A DNA stretch of 64,000 nt. Source: Janthinobacterium sp. 344. GTDB taxonomy: Bacteria; Pseudomonadota; Gammaproteobacteria; Burkholderiales; Burkholderiaceae_D. The stretch is from positions 234,408 through 298,407 of the forward strand of contig NZ_FOKL01000001.1 of NCBI RefSeq assembly GCF_900112025.1, read 5' to 3'. The translations under genes and the position numbers were made by a program. The notes under the pieces are model-generated. The model did not search any database, was not told the DNA's origin, and saw only the letters and a list, made by a program, of their open reading frames with translations. This document shows positions 1-9,645 of the stretch, piece by piece. Every line of letters starts with the position of its first letter. Positions within the stretch are counted from its first letter, which is position 1.

Positions 1-2
1 TC

Positions 3-737
3 GCTTGCGCCTGTGCCTGCGGCTGGCTGGCGGCCTGTTCGCCATTCGCCCCGCCGCCCGCCGCGCTGGCGCCAGTGCCGGCCACGCAGGCGGGCGCGAT
101 GCCGGCGCCCGCGTGGCAGCAGCCTGGCATGCGCCTGCTGCAGATCGACCCGCAAGCGTCCCTGCTGACCATTACCGTGCGCCGCGGCGGCGCGCTGGCG
201 CGCCTGGGCCACGACCACGTGATCGCCAGCCGCACGCTGCAAGGCGTGGTGGCGCCCGCGCCGGGGCGCGCCGCCTTCCGGTTCCGGCTGGACGAGATGA
301 GTGTGGATGAGGACGGCCTGCGCCAGGCGACAGGCCTGACGACCACGCCGTCGGCCGACGCCATCGCCGGCACGCGCCAGAACATGCTGGTGCGCGTGCT
401 CGACGCGGAACGTTATCCGTGGGTGCGCGTCGACGCCCGGCGCATCGACGCCCGGCGCATTGGCGACAGCGAGGCGCTTGACGCCGACATCACCGTGCAC
501 GGCGTGACGCGCGCGGTGCAGGTGCCCGTGCGCATCGAGGCAGGCGCCGACGGCGGCAGCCTGCAGGCCAGCGGCACCCTGCTGTTGAAGCAGAGCGATT
601 TCGGCATCGTGCCGTTCGCCATCCTGGGCGGCGCCATGGCCGTGCAGGACCAGATGGAACTGGCCTTCCGCATCACGGCCAGGCGCGAGGCCGGCGCGAT
701 CAGCGCGCCAGGATCAGGCGCAAGCCCAGGGCGATGA
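3..737 (+). CDS. YceI-family protein, 5' end cut by window edge
   Basis: The reading frame is open to the left edge, and its first residues (Ala/Cys-rich, then WLAACSPFAPPPAALA) look like the end of an export signal, so the gene starts outside the window. An internal GTG at 75 is a possible but less likely start. The mature part fits the YceI lipocalin-like fold: GHDHVIASRTLQG near the N-terminus, alternating beta strands, then an ITVHGVTRAVQVPV segment and LLLKQSDFGI near the end. YceI proteins are periplasmic and bind isoprenoid-like lipids; the ligand here is unknown. The 3' end runs 38 bp into the convergent LysE gene. A second YceI gene lies at 35.2 kb and is clearly different in sequence. 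Confidence 0.8.
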   Translation, partial: ACACACGWLAACSPFAPPPAALAPVPATQAGAMPAPAWQQPGMRLLQIDPQASLLTITVRRGGALARLGHDHVIASRTLQGVVAPAPGRAAFRFRLDEMSVDEDGLRQATGLTTTPSADAIAGTRQNMLVRVLDAERYPWVRVDARRIDARRIGDSEALDADITVHGVTRAVQVPVRIEAGADGGSLQASGTLLLKQSDFGIVPFAILGGAMAVQDQMELAFRITARREAGAISAPGSGASPGR

Positions 738-1329
738 AGATGCTGCCGGCCACGCGGTCGAGCCACAGGCCGGCGCGCGGGCGGCCGTTCAGCCAGGCGC
801 CGACGGCGCCGGAAAAGTAGCCAAGCAAGCCGAACAGCACACACGCCTGCGCCGTGAACACCAGGCCCAGCTGCGCCGTCTGCCAGCTGGCATTGCCCTG
901 TCCCGCGACGATGAACTGCGGCAGGAACGAGAGGAAGAACAGCACGACTTTCGGATTGATACTGTTGGCAAACAGGCCCTTGCCGAACAGGCGCAGCAGC
1001 GATTCATCGGGCAAGGCCGCCGCGCCATCGACTTTCGCGCCGCCCCGGCTGCGGATGGCGCCGATGCCCAGCCACACCAGGTACAGGCCGCCGGCCACTT
1101 TCAGGGCCGTAAACGCCGTGGGCGAGGCGGCCAGCAGCGCCGATACGCCGATGGTCGCCAGCACGGTGTGCGTGAGGCAGCCGAGGGCGCAGCCCAGGCC
1201 GAACGCCATGCCCTGGCGCCGCCCGCGCGACATGCCCACGCCCAGCACCATCAGGTTATCGGGGCCGGGGCTGGCGGTGATGAGAACGGCGGCGGCCAGG
1301 AAGGCCAGGAACTGGTCGGGACTGAGCAT
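700..1329 (-). CDS. LysE/RhtB-family amino acid exporter
   Basis: This 209-aa inner-membrane protein has the LysE/RhtB hallmarks: an N-terminal hydrophobic helix followed by ITASPGPDNLMVL, then GFGLG-like and ANSINPKVVLFFLSFLPQF motifs typical of the family, and about six membrane segments. Such proteins export amino acids such as threonine, homoserine lactone or lysine; the substrate cannot be read from sequence. The ATG chosen starts directly at MLSPDQF, the normal family N-terminus, although the frame stays open upstream. Its last 38 bp overlap the end of the YceI gene on the other strand. No dedicated regulator is adjacent; the next gene is divergent. Confidence 0.9.
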   Translation of the reverse strand: MLSPDQFLAFLAAAVLITASPGPDNLMVLGVGMSRGRRQGMAFGLGCALGCLTHTVLATIGVSALLAASPTAFTALKVAGGLYLVWLGIGAIRSRGGAKVDGAAALPDESLLRLFGKGLFANSINPKVVLFFLSFLPQFIVAGQGNASWQTAQLGLVFTAQACVLFGLLGYFSGAVGAWLNGRPRAGLWLDRVAGSIFIALGLRLILAR

Positions 1330-1502
1330 AATGACTCGCAGGCAAAAGGCGACATGATACCGGAGCCCGGCCGCCGGCCTGGCCGCGGCATGTCCGTTGC
1401 CGACGAAATTGCGCGTGCGCCACCAAGAGTCGATTAAAATGGGCACTCCACAGCACAGGGCGTTGCCGCCACTCCCACGCGCGACCATCACCATACTCAC
1501 CG

Positions 1503-4436
1503 ATGCCAGCCCACCCGTCCCCATCCCGCCACCGCGCCTCCAGCTTCCGCGCCAGCGCCTGGCTGTACGGGTGGCTGTTCGTGCTGGGCCTGCTGGGCCT
1601 GGCTGGTACGGTGCAGGCACAAGCGCCAGGCCAGTCCCAGCTCCAGCTCCAGCCGCTGCCATTGACGACGCAAGGCATCCACACCCTGGGCCACGGCGCG
1701 CGCCTGTTTCTCGCCAGCGACGCTACCGCGCCCGCCGATGCCGCCGCCCTGCCCGCCTGGCTGGCGCAGCAGCGCCCGGCCGCCGAAGTCGACCTGTTCG
1801 GCGGCGCCTACTGGATGCTGGCGCAGGTGCGCAACGACACGCGCGAGACGGCCTGGGTCATCGATCCGAACGATACCCTGATCGACCTGGTCGACATCCA
1901 CGTCTACGGTCCCGGCGAGCACGACGCCCCCCAGACCCTGCTGACGGGCTACCAGCGCCCGCACGAGTATTTGCTGCACTACGGCAAGAACGTGCAGCTG
2001 CGGCCGGGCGCCACGTATGCCATCCTGATCCGTTTTTCCAGCCCGTACTACGCGCGCGCGCCCATGTTCGGCGTCAAGACGCAGCAGGCTTACCGCAAGC
2101 TGGTCGGCAAGGAAAATTTCCTCATGGTCGCCTCGATCGGCGCCCTGCTGGCGCTGGGCCTGTTCAATTTCTTCATCTTTTCCATCACCCTGGAAAAGGC
2201 CTCGGCATATTACGCGCTGTACGTGCTGACGTATGGCCTGGCCTGGGCCATGACCTTCCATGTGTTCGCCGACCTGTTCGACTGGCACCTGCTGCAGCTG
2301 CATTACGTGCCGTTTTTCCTGCTGCCCGTCTTCAGCACCCTGTTTTACATGCATTTCCTGCACCTGCGCGACTATTCGCCCCTGCTGTACCGCATCAGCA
2401 AGGTCAACCTCGTGCTGCCGCTGCTGCTGCTGCCCAGCTGCTACTTCGCCATGCAGTATGCGCACGCGCTGGCCACCATCGCCATCACCATCTGGATGCT
2501 GCTGGCGCTCACCTGCGGCATCGTCGTCTGGTGCCGCGGCTACCAGCCGGCGCGCTTCTTCGTGCTGGCGTTTGTCGCGCTGATGCTGCCCGGCTTCCTG
2601 ATCCTGCCCGCCAACCTGGGCCTGATGCCGGCCATGGTCGACAACGCCCAGCTGGTGACTCTGCTGGGCGGCACCTTCGACGGCCTGCTGCTGGCGTTTG
2701 CCCTGGCCGACCAGATCCGTCTGCTGCGCAACAACCTGGAGCAGCGCGTGCGCGAGCGCACGCTGGCGCTGACCCTCAGCAACGACGCCCTGCTGACAGC
2801 CAAGGAGCATGCGGAAGTGGTCAGCCGCCACCGCATCGACTTTTTGTCGGCCATGAGCCACGACATCCGCACGCCGCTGGCCGGCGTCATCGGCATGCTG
2901 AAATTCGCCCTGCGCGACCAGTCCATACGGGGCCGTACGCAGGAGTACCTGCGCATCGGCCTGCATAATGGCGAGTCGCTGCTGACCATCCTCAACGACA
3001 TCCTCGACTTTTCCAAGATCGACGCGGGCAAGCTGAGCCTGGAAACGCTGGACTTCGACCTGCTGGCCCTGATCGGCGACGCGGCCGGCATCGTGCAGGG
3101 CCAGGCCGACGCCAAGAGCCTGCTGCTGCGCCGCGAACTGGCGCTGGACCTGCCCCGCTACGTGCGCGCCGATCCCACGCGCCTGCGGCAAATCCTCATC
3201 AACCTGCTGGGGAACGCGCTGAAATTCACGGCGAACGGCGAGGTGCTGCTGGAAGTGCGGCGCGCCCGCTCGGCGCCGCGCCGCGACGGCCGCGTGCAGA
3301 TCGACTTCATCATCAGCGACACGGGCCCCGGCATCGATGCCGACACCTTGCCGCGCCTGTTCCAGAAATTCGAGCAGGCCGACCATTCCACCACGCGCCG
3401 CTACGGCGGCACGGGCCTGGGCCTGGCCATCTGCAAGGAACTGGTCGAGCTGATGGGCGGGAGCATCGGCGTGGAAAGCCGGGTCGGCATCGGCTCGCGC
3501 TTTCATTTCAGCCTGCCGCTGCTGGAAGGCAACGCGCCGCCGGCCGATGCGCGCCTGGCGCCGCGCCATGCGCGCCACGCCTGCCGCCTGCGCATCCTGT
3601 GCGCCGAAGACGTGCGCACCAACCAGATCATCATCGGCACCCTGCTCGAAAGCATGGGCCATGCCGTGACCATCGTCGAGAACGGCGAGGAAGCGCTGCG
3701 GGCGCTGGGCAGCGACGCCTACGACTGCGTGCTGATGGATGGCCGCATGCCGCTGATGGATGGCGAACAGGCCGCGCGCCTGGTGCGCGACGGCGGCAAC
3801 GCGCAATTCCCCATTCCCGACGCGCATATCCCCATCATCGCCCTGACAGCCAACGCCAGCGAACATGACCGCCAGCGCTACCTGGCGGCCGGCATGGACG
3901 ACTTCCTCAGCAAGCCGGTCGACGAGGCGCTGCTGTTTGAAAAAATCGACGCCATCATCGACCTGCTGCTGGCGCGCGGCCAGGCGCTGCCGCCGGCGTT
4001 GCCGGCCTCCACCGACGACGATGCGCTGGCGCGCCAGTTCGGCCTCGATGGCGCCAGCGCGGCGCCGGCCGCCGAACCATCCGCGCCGGCCGATCCCATG
4101 ACCACGGCCGTGCATATCCTGCCGCTGGCGGGCCTGTCGCCGCAGCACCTGCAGCGCATCGCCCAAGCCTTTTTGCTGGAGGCGCCACGGCGCCTGGACC
4201 TGGCCTGCCACGCCGTGCGCAATGGCAATGCCAGCGCGGCGGCGGCCGCCTTCCACGCCTTGAAAGGCAGCGCGGGCTACCTGAGCCGGCCTACCCTGCA
4301 CAGCCTGTGCCACCAGATGGAAACGCTGGCCTCGAATGGCCGGCTCGATGAGGTGGAACAGTACCTGCCGCAGATCCGTGCGGCGCTGGACGCGGCGCGG
4401 CAGGACCTGGAAGCGCACTCGGGCAGCATGTCCTAA
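1503..4436 (+). CDS. Hybrid sensor histidine kinase (7TMR-DISM, HisKA, HATPase, REC, Hpt)
   Basis: A 977-aa phosphorelay protein. Order of parts: signal peptide (about 1-40), periplasmic 7TMR-DISM-like sensor (about 50-200), seven hydrophobic helices (about 205-410), a short coiled coil, the HisKA box SHDIRTPL with phosphoacceptor His453, and an HATPase domain with N box [10 protein letters not shown] (about 566) and G boxes DTGPGI and [10 protein letters not shown] receiver domain follows with phosphoacceptor Asp746 (VLMDGRMP), then an Hpt domain with FHALKGSA, His918. All relay residues are present, so it should run a full His-Asp-His relay. No response regulator gene is adjacent, so its output partner is elsewhere. 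The 3' end overlaps the convergent esterase by 4 bp. Confidence 0.93.
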   Translation: MPAHPSPSRHRASSFRASAWLYGWLFVLGLLGLAGTVQAQAPGQSQLQLQPLPLTTQGIHTLGHGARLFLASDATAPADAAALPAWLAQQRPAAEVDLFGGAYWMLAQVRNDTRETAWVIDPNDTLIDLVDIHVYGPGEHDAPQTLLTGYQRPHEYLLHYGKNVQLRPGATYAILIRFSSPYYARAPMFGVKTQQAYRKLVGKENFLMVASIGALLALGLFNFFIFSITLEKASAYYALYVLTYGLAWAMTFHVFADLFDWHLLQLHYVPFFLLPVFSTLFYMHFLHLRDYSPLLYRISKVNLVLPLLLLPSCYFAMQYAHALATIAITIWMLLALTCGIVVWCRGYQPARFFVLAFVALMLPGFLILPANLGLMPAMVDNAQLVTLLGGTFDGLLLAFALADQIRLLRNNLEQRVRERTLALTLSNDALLTAKEHAEVVSRHRIDFLSAMSHDIRTPLAGVIGMLKFALRDQSIRGRTQEYLRIGLHNGESLLTILNDILDFSKIDAGKLSLETLDFDLLALIGDAAGIVQGQADAKSLLLRRELALDLPRYVRADPTRLRQILINLLGNALKFTANGEVLLEVRRARSAPRRDGRVQIDFIISDTGPGIDADTLPRLFQKFEQADHSTTRRYGGTGLGLAICKELVELMGGSIGVESRVGIGSRFHFSLPLLEGNAPPADARLAPRHARHACRLRILCAEDVRTNQIIIGTLLESMGHAVTIVENGEEALRALGSDAYDCVLMDGRMPLMDGEQAARLVRDGGNAQFPIPDAHIPIIALTANASEHDRQRYLAAGMDDFLSKPVDEALLFEKIDAIIDLLLARGQALPPALPASTDDDALARQFGLDGASAAPAAEPSAPADPMTTAVHILPLAGLSPQHLQRIAQAFLLEAPRRLDLACHAVRNGNASAAAAAFHALKGSAGYLSRPTLHSLCHQMETLASNGRLDEVEQYLPQIRAALDAARQDLEAHSGSMS

Positions 4437-5344
4437 GGCTGGCCCGGCCAGCGATGCCCTTGCAGCCACGCCAGCAGCAATCGCGGCCAGGCGGCCGGCT
4501 CGCTGCCCGCCCGGCCCAGGCCCCAGCCATGGCCGCCGTGCTGGAACAGGTGCAGTTCCACGGGCACGCCCGCGCGGTCCAGGGCGGCGGCCATCAGGCG
4601 GCTGTTTTCGGGAGGCGCAATCGGGTCGTCCAGCGCCTGCGCGATGAAGGCGGGCGGCGTGCGCGCATCGACGTGCAGCTCCACCGACATGGCGTCGCGC
4701 GCCGCCTGCGTCGGATGGGTCCCCAGCAGTTCCTTCTTCGCGTGCGTCGTGTCGAAGGGCCGCCGCATGGTCAGCACGGGATACAGCAGCACGGCGAAAT
4801 CGGGGCGCGCCGGGACCCGGTCCGCCGCATCGACGGGTGCGTAGCGCGCGGCGTCCGGCTGCACGGCCATCATGCCGGCCAGGTGCGCGCCGGCGGAGAA
4901 ACCGAGCATGCCGATGCGCGCGGGATCGATGCGCCATTCGGCGGCGCGCGCGCGGATCACGCGCATGGCGCGCTGGCCATCCTGGAATGGCGCGTCCACC
5001 CCGCCGCCCTCCCGGGGCAGGCGGTACACCAGTTCAAAGGCCGTGATGCCCTGCGCCTGCAGCCAATCGGCGGCCGGGCCGCTTTCCTTGCCCGCCTCGA
5101 TATGCGCATAGCCGCCGCCGCTGACCAGCAAGACGGCCATGCCGTTCGGCCGCGCCGGGCGATGCACGATCAGGTAAGGCTGCGCCACCTGCGTGATGGA
5201 ACCTTTGGCGCTGTCGCGCTGCGGTCCCGGCGCCGCGCCACCGGGCGGCGCGCCTGGCCACAGCACGATCGCGCCGGTCGGCGCGGCGCCGGCGTGCAGG
5301 TGGACGAGGACGAGGCACAGCGGCATCAGGCGTTTCATGGGCAT
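4433..5344 (-). CDS. Exported alpha/beta-hydrolase (acetyl-esterase/lipase type)
   Basis: A 303-aa protein with an N-terminal signal peptide (MKRLMPLCLVLVHLHAGAA) and the alpha/beta-hydrolase core of the BD-FAE/acetyl-esterase group: oxyanion region VSGGGYAHIEAGKE, nucleophile elbow MLGFSAGAHLAG (Ser near 147), acid region around QALDDPIAPP, and catalytic His in QHGGHGWGLG. Enzymes of this type remove acetyl or short acyl groups, often from polysaccharides, in the periplasm or outside the cell; the substrate here is inferred only by family. Start could also be the ATG two codons downstream. It is transcribed toward the histidine kinase and shares 4 bp with its end. Confidence 0.85.
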   Translation of the reverse strand: MPMKRLMPLCLVLVHLHAGAAPTGAIVLWPGAPPGGAAPGPQRDSAKGSITQVAQPYLIVHRPARPNGMAVLLVSGGGYAHIEAGKESGPAADWLQAQGITAFELVYRLPREGGGVDAPFQDGQRAMRVIRARAAEWRIDPARIGMLGFSAGAHLAGMMAVQPDAARYAPVDAADRVPARPDFAVLLYPVLTMRRPFDTTHAKKELLGTHPTQAARDAMSVELHVDARTPPAFIAQALDDPIAPPENSRLMAAALDRAGVPVELHLFQHGGHGWGLGRAGSEPAAWPRLLLAWLQGHRWPGQP

Positions 5345-5382
5345 GCTCGCGCAAGGTTCAATGAAACGCCATCATAGCAAGA

Positions 5383-8300
5383 CTAGAAATCCGTCTCGCC
5401 CTGGATCACGGCCGGGTAGCCCGTCATGGCGCGCGAGGTCTGCATGCCCGCCATCACCGCCGCTTCCACGCAGCCGGCGTTGATGCCCGTCCTGATCCAG
5501 TCGCCCGTCAGGAACAGGTTGGAAAAGCCCGACTGGTCGGTGGCCAGCCGGTACTGCGTGCTGTTCACCACCGACATGACGTAGCGCTCGGACGGATCGA
5601 CGTTGGCGCGCCAGTACTGGCTATCGAAGCGCGCCGGCCCCGTCCCCGCCTTCGCGTCGACCAGCCATTGCCACGGAAACGCGCCGGGCGCGCCCGCCTC
5701 GGGCCACAGCGCGCCGATCTCGCGCTCGAGCTGGTGCAGCGCGCCCTGCTTGGCGCGTTGCGCGCAGCGGGCGGGGAAATCCGTGTCGGTGACGGGCGGG
5801 TAGCTGTCGACGGGGAAGGCGCTGCAAAAGTACGAGACGTTCTTCGGCTCCAGCCCCGCCGGCCAGTCCTCGTGCGCCAGCAGCTGGTCCATCGGCGCCC
5901 ACGTGTCGTACGGTTCCGTGAAGGCCGACAGCACCGGCTGCTGGCCTTTCGGCTGCGTGGTCCAGCCCATCTGCGCCAGGTTCTTGTTGAGCCACACCTG
6001 GTAGGCTTGCGTGGCCACCGTCTTCACCTTCTCGGCGCTCAAGCGCAGGGCCGGGCTTTGCGCCAGCAACTGGGGACACAGGGCCGGCAGCGCGCCGATG
6101 GAAATGCCGAACACCACCTTGTCGAAATCGACGCCCCGCTTCAGGACGGTGACGGGCAGCTGCCGGCCGAACGCCTGCTGGTACTGCCGCGGCCAGTCGC
6201 TCCAGTACGATTCGAGGTTCACCTCTTTGTCCTGCAGCAGGGCCGCCTGGCCGGGTTCGAGCTGCGCGTAGTCGGGCGCGCTGGGCCAGCAGGCCAGGCC
6301 CTTGACGTCGACCAGCGGCGCGTAGCCGGCGGCCGGGTCGCGCAGCTGTACCTGCTCGGTGATGCGGATGCTGTCGATGTCGCCCGCGCCCGGCACCAGT
6401 TCCTCCACGCGCTGGAAGAACTTGAACTTCACGCCGCGCTTTTCCAGCACTTCGTACAGGGGCGTGAAAATCGTGTCGCCCATGCCGGCCTGCATCTTGA
6501 ACATGATGCCGCCCTTGTAGGCCAGGCCGATGCGCGCCATCGCCCGCAACAGCGTTCCCGCCTCGATGTTCGGCTTGGCGAAATCGCCGCCCTCGTAGGC
6601 GAACACCAGGTCGTAGAAGCCCCGCACGGGGGCGGAGTTGACGCTGAACTGCTCGTCGCCGCCATGCTTGCGCAGCCAGGCGCGGAAGTCGATATCGTTG
6701 ATGACGTCGAAGCCGTTCTTGAACACGCCATCCTGGAACATGCCCTTCATGACGGTGATGCCCAGGTCCAGGCAGATGAACAGGCGGCGCAATTCATCGT
6801 CGCCATCGATCAGCGCGCGGTAGCGCAGGCGCAGCCAGGCGCGGATGCCGTTCAGGGTGCTGGCCAGCAGCTGGTGGCGCGCCACGTCGTGGCGCGTGGA
6901 ATCGGGCGCCAGGTCGGCCACCAGCGCCGCCAGCGCGCCCACGGACAGGCCCACGTCGAGGCCCAGTTCATCAGCCTGCCCCACCACTTCGTCGGCCAGG
7001 CGGCGCAGCCAGCCCGGCCACACGCCCTCTCCTTGCGATGCGCTGGCCCGGACGATGCGCGCGTCGGCGTCGGCCACTTGCCGGATCTGGCGCAGCCACT
7101 GCTCGATCCAGCCCACCATGGCGATGGCCATCTGCCACAGGGTGATGTCCTCGCCGCCCTCGCCCGGCTCGCCCGGCAAGGTGGGAAAGACGATCGACCA
7201 GTTGCGCCACTGCCCTTTCACGTCTTCGGACAGGGCCACGTAGTCGTGCTGCTTGAAGGCGTCGCGCCAGGTGGCCAGCGGCGATCCGGGCGGGCGCTGC
7301 AGGCTGGCGTAGGCTTCCTTGATCATCTTGAAGGCGTTGGCATAAAAGCCGAACCAGATATGCAGGCCGTGCTCCTCGATGCGCTGCCCCGCCTGCGCAT
7401 TGCGTCCGCTGGCGCCCTTGCCGCCCAGGCGCCAGCCCAGCTGGTAGACGGTGATGTCATGCTGGTTTTGCCAGCCAGGCTGGCTCGTCAAATAATACGC
7501 GGTGGTCATGGCCGCCACGCCGCCACCGAGGATGGCGATCTTTTCCGGCGCGATCTGCGAATTGTCGACCAGCTCCTCGCCCGGCATGGCCGTGAAATCG
7601 AACTGCACGTTGAAGGGCAGGATGGCCGCCTGCGGTCCCAGCTGCAGTCCCAGGGTCTGGTCCAGCGGGAAGCTGTCGAAGGCGTGCAAGGTGCATTCGT
7701 AGTCGTAGCCGAGCAGGCGCGCGCTGTGCAGGCGGTTGATCTCGGCCGGCGCCGCCACCAGCGCCTGGTATACGGCCTTCACGCCCGCGCTGTCGGGGAA
7801 TTGCTTGAGGAAAATCTGGTCGATGCGCGGCTTGCGCAGCAGGGACAGGATGTCGGCCCAGCCGGCCTGGTCCATGTCGAAGAAATCGGGGATGGAGAGG
7901 AAGATCTTGAACGCCTGCTCGATGAGTTCCAGGAAACTGTTGACGGGTTTGTGCGGCCCCGTCTGCACGGTGGCGTTGACTTCCAGCAGCGGGTGCAGCG
8001 CCAGTGGCGTTTCCGGCGAAAAGTGCTGGAATCCCTTGGCGGCCACGGAGCAGCGCAGCGGCTCGCTGCCGGCCACGGGAATTTCATATTCGCACAGGTA
8101 TTTCGGGTAGCCGAACAGCTCGCGGCCGTTGATCAGGGCCATGGCGTCGTCGACGAAAATGTGGCACGGGTACCAGTAGATATGCGCCAGCTTGCCGTGT
8201 TCATCCATCTGGCCGACCATGATCCAGGTGACGATATCGACTTCCGTGATCCAGCCCTTGGCCTGGTCGACGGGATTGGCGGAATCGGCATGGTTGACGC

Positions 8301-8520
8301 GCGTAAACGTCAGCATCACGTACGGGGACAGGGCTTTCAGGGTCAGGCGCCGGCCCGCCACCTGGTTCAGGGTGGTGTTGACGGTCGCCTGCAGCTTCGC
8401 CAGGTCGCCCTTGACGAAATAGCCATACATTTCCGACTGTTTCAATTGCAGCGGCGAGTGCATCATCACCGAACCGCCCTGATAGATATACGAAGGTCTT
8501 GCCGAAGGTATCGCCGTCAT
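5383..8520 (-). CDS. Acetoacetate-decarboxylase-like domain fused to FAD-dependent amine-oxidase-type oxidoreductase
   Basis: A 1045-aa two-part protein. Residues about 20-260 resemble acetoacetate decarboxylase, with NGRELFGYPKYL matching the Schiff-base lysine region; Lys140 is kept, but the neighbouring lysine that tunes it in the classical enzyme is Tyr141. Residues about 325-1045 form an FAD-dependent oxidoreductase of the amine-oxidase/phytoene-desaturase type. The dinucleotide motif is AILGGGVAAMTTAYYL, then LGWRLGGKGASGRN and EEHGLHIWFG, and the C-terminal FAD motif is FLTGDWIRTGINAG. There is no signal peptide. It stands alone between an esterase and a divergent HD-domain gene. A carotenoid, polyketide or lipid-like substrate is possible but not shown by the sequence. 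Another start may be the Met-Met at residues 19-20. Confidence 0.8.
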   Translation of the reverse strand: MTAIPSARPSYIYQGGSVMMHSPLQLKQSEMYGYFVKGDLAKLQATVNTTLNQVAGRRLTLKALSPYVMLTFTRVNHADSANPVDQAKGWITEVDIVTWIMVGQMDEHGKLAHIYWYPCHIFVDDAMALINGRELFGYPKYLCEYEIPVAGSEPLRCSVAAKGFQHFSPETPLALHPLLEVNATVQTGPHKPVNSFLELIEQAFKIFLSIPDFFDMDQAGWADILSLLRKPRIDQIFLKQFPDSAGVKAVYQALVAAPAEINRLHSARLLGYDYECTLHAFDSFPLDQTLGLQLGPQAAILPFNVQFDFTAMPGEELVDNSQIAPEKIAILGGGVAAMTTAYYLTSQPGWQNQHDITVYQLGWRLGGKGASGRNAQAGQRIEEHGLHIWFGFYANAFKMIKEAYASLQRPPGSPLATWRDAFKQHDYVALSEDVKGQWRNWSIVFPTLPGEPGEGGEDITLWQMAIAMVGWIEQWLRQIRQVADADARIVRASASQGEGVWPGWLRRLADEVVGQADELGLDVGLSVGALAALVADLAPDSTRHDVARHQLLASTLNGIRAWLRLRYRALIDGDDELRRLFICLDLGITVMKGMFQDGVFKNGFDVINDIDFRAWLRKHGGDEQFSVNSAPVRGFYDLVFAYEGGDFAKPNIEAGTLLRAMARIGLAYKGGIMFKMQAGMGDTIFTPLYEVLEKRGVKFKFFQRVEELVPGAGDIDSIRITEQVQLRDPAAGYAPLVDVKGLACWPSAPDYAQLEPGQAALLQDKEVNLESYWSDWPRQYQQAFGRQLPVTVLKRGVDFDKVVFGISIGALPALCPQLLAQSPALRLSAEKVKTVATQAYQVWLNKNLAQMGWTTQPKGQQPVLSAFTEPYDTWAPMDQLLAHEDWPAGLEPKNVSYFCSAFPVDSYPPVTDTDFPARCAQRAKQGALHQLEREIGALWPEAGAPGAFPWQWLVDAKAGTGPARFDSQYWRANVDPSERYVMSVVNSTQYRLATDQSGFSNLFLTGDWIRTGINAGCVEAAVMAGMQTSRAMTGYPAVIQGETDF

Positions 8521-8734
8521 TGCCCTGCCCCCAAAGTAGGTTTCAGAAAAACAAGATTGATATAGTGTATTTGAGAAAGATCAATGAATGATATGAAATA
8601 AATTAAAGGATTTGCCAAGATGCATAGCGTGGCGTCCCTCCCTGCGGGAGGGACGCAGGCGCGCGCGGCTGCCGGGGCAAGCCCCTGCCATCGGGTGTAC
8701 GATGCAGCATCTTGAGCGTTCCGAGCACCATGCC

Positions 8735-9283
8735 ATGGCAATGATTACCACCGACTACGTGTCGACTTTTTCCGGCAACCGTTTTTATCCCTTGCGCCCG
8801 CATATCGACAAGGTCGCCATCGAGGATATCGCCCACGGCCTGGCCTACCAGTGCCGCTTCAATGGGCAGACGCACGTGTTTTACTCGATTGCCCAGCACA
8901 GCCTGATCGTCGCCAGCCTCGTGCCGCCGCCCCTGCGCCTGGCCGCGCTGCTGCACGACGCCGCCGAGGCTTACCTGGGCGACATGGTAAAGCCGCTGAA
9001 AGTGCTGCTGCCGGAATTTGCCGCGCTGGAAGACAAGGTGAGCGCCATCATCGCCGCCACCTACGGCATCGACTTTTCCGATTACGCGCCCATCAAGCAG
9101 GCCGACCTGATCGCGCTGGCGACGGAAAAGCGCGACTTGATGCCCCACTCGGCCGAGCGCTGGGCCTACCTTGACGGCATCGCCCCCTTGCCCGGTATAA
9201 TCGAGGCCATGGGACCGGCCGAAGCCAAGCAGCATTTCCTGCAGGCATTTGCCGAGCTGAGCGGAGTAGGCATGGCCGCATGA
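8735..9283 (+). CDS. HD-domain metal-dependent phosphohydrolase (YfbR-like)
   Basis: A 182-aa soluble protein with the HD-superfamily metal ligands: His34 (DIAHGLAYQCRFNG), His55 (YSIAQHSLIVA), the His74-Asp75 pair (AALLHDAAEAYLGD) and a later Asp in KQADLIALATEKRD. This pattern fits the YfbR/5'-nucleotidase-like HD hydrolases that act on nucleoside monophosphates, but the substrate is not certain. The frame is open far upstream; ATGs at 8702, 8735 and 8741 are all possible, and the middle one was chosen because homologous N-termini of this type begin close to MITTDYVSTFSG. It is divergent from the large oxidoreductase and is followed by the first DnaA-box element. Confidence 0.8.
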   Translation: MAMITTDYVSTFSGNRFYPLRPHIDKVAIEDIAHGLAYQCRFNGQTHVFYSIAQHSLIVASLVPPPLRLAALLHDAAEAYLGDMVKPLKVLLPEFAALEDKVSAIIAATYGIDFSDYAPIKQADLIALATEKRDLMPHSAERWAYLDGIAPLPGIIEAMGPAEAKQHFLQAFAELSGVGMAA

Positions 9284-9333
9284 GTCCCTCGCATCCCGCC
9301 TCGCCATCGCGCTAAGGCCCCGTTTTTACACGG

Positions 9334-9473
9334 CTTTTTTAGATATCCACAGCAACTGTGGATAAAGTTGTTGATAAACCCCTCTTGACAAGCCGCAACG
9401 CCAGTATTGATGCGGCTTTCAATAATTTGCTGATTTCGCAGGCATTTTTTTAGTCGAATAAAATCAATGACTT
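9334..9473. repeat. DnaA-box element, copy 1
   Basis: An AT-rich 140-bp intergenic block that aligns without gaps to a second block exactly 1056 bp downstream (about 71% identical by hand count). It carries three DnaA-box-like 9-mers: ATATCCACA at 9343, a perfect TGTGGATAA at 9357 (complement of TTATCCACA) and TGTTGATAA at 9369. The first two form the palindrome ATCCACAG-CAA-CTGTGGAT. A TTGACA hexamer at 9385, GCGGCTTTCAATA at 9412 and TCGAATAAAATCAATGA at 9454 are shared with the other copy at the same offsets. Function is not established. Confidence 0.8.
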
Positions 9474-9645
9474 GCAACCATGCATTTGCGCTTGGGCAAA
9501 GTTACTTCACGACTATGAAAATATATTTTTGCCGTGCAGCGATAGCCAGGGCCATTTCACCCATTGCCAGAACAGCATTGTTTTGACAAACCTTGCGGAC
9601 TGGCATAGTGTGGAGTGAAGGGGAACGATCAACGTTGGAAAATGC

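Noticed and set aside
1497..4937. A 1146-codon open frame antisense to the histidine kinase
   Set aside because: Its composition (Gln/Arg/His/Gly-rich) is that of a GC-rich shadow frame; the opposite strand has a full multi-domain kinase with all motifs.
5668..8565. A 965-codon plus-strand frame opposite the oxidoreductase fusion
   Set aside because: No recognisable motif and biased composition; the minus strand shows complete FAD and ADC-like motifs.
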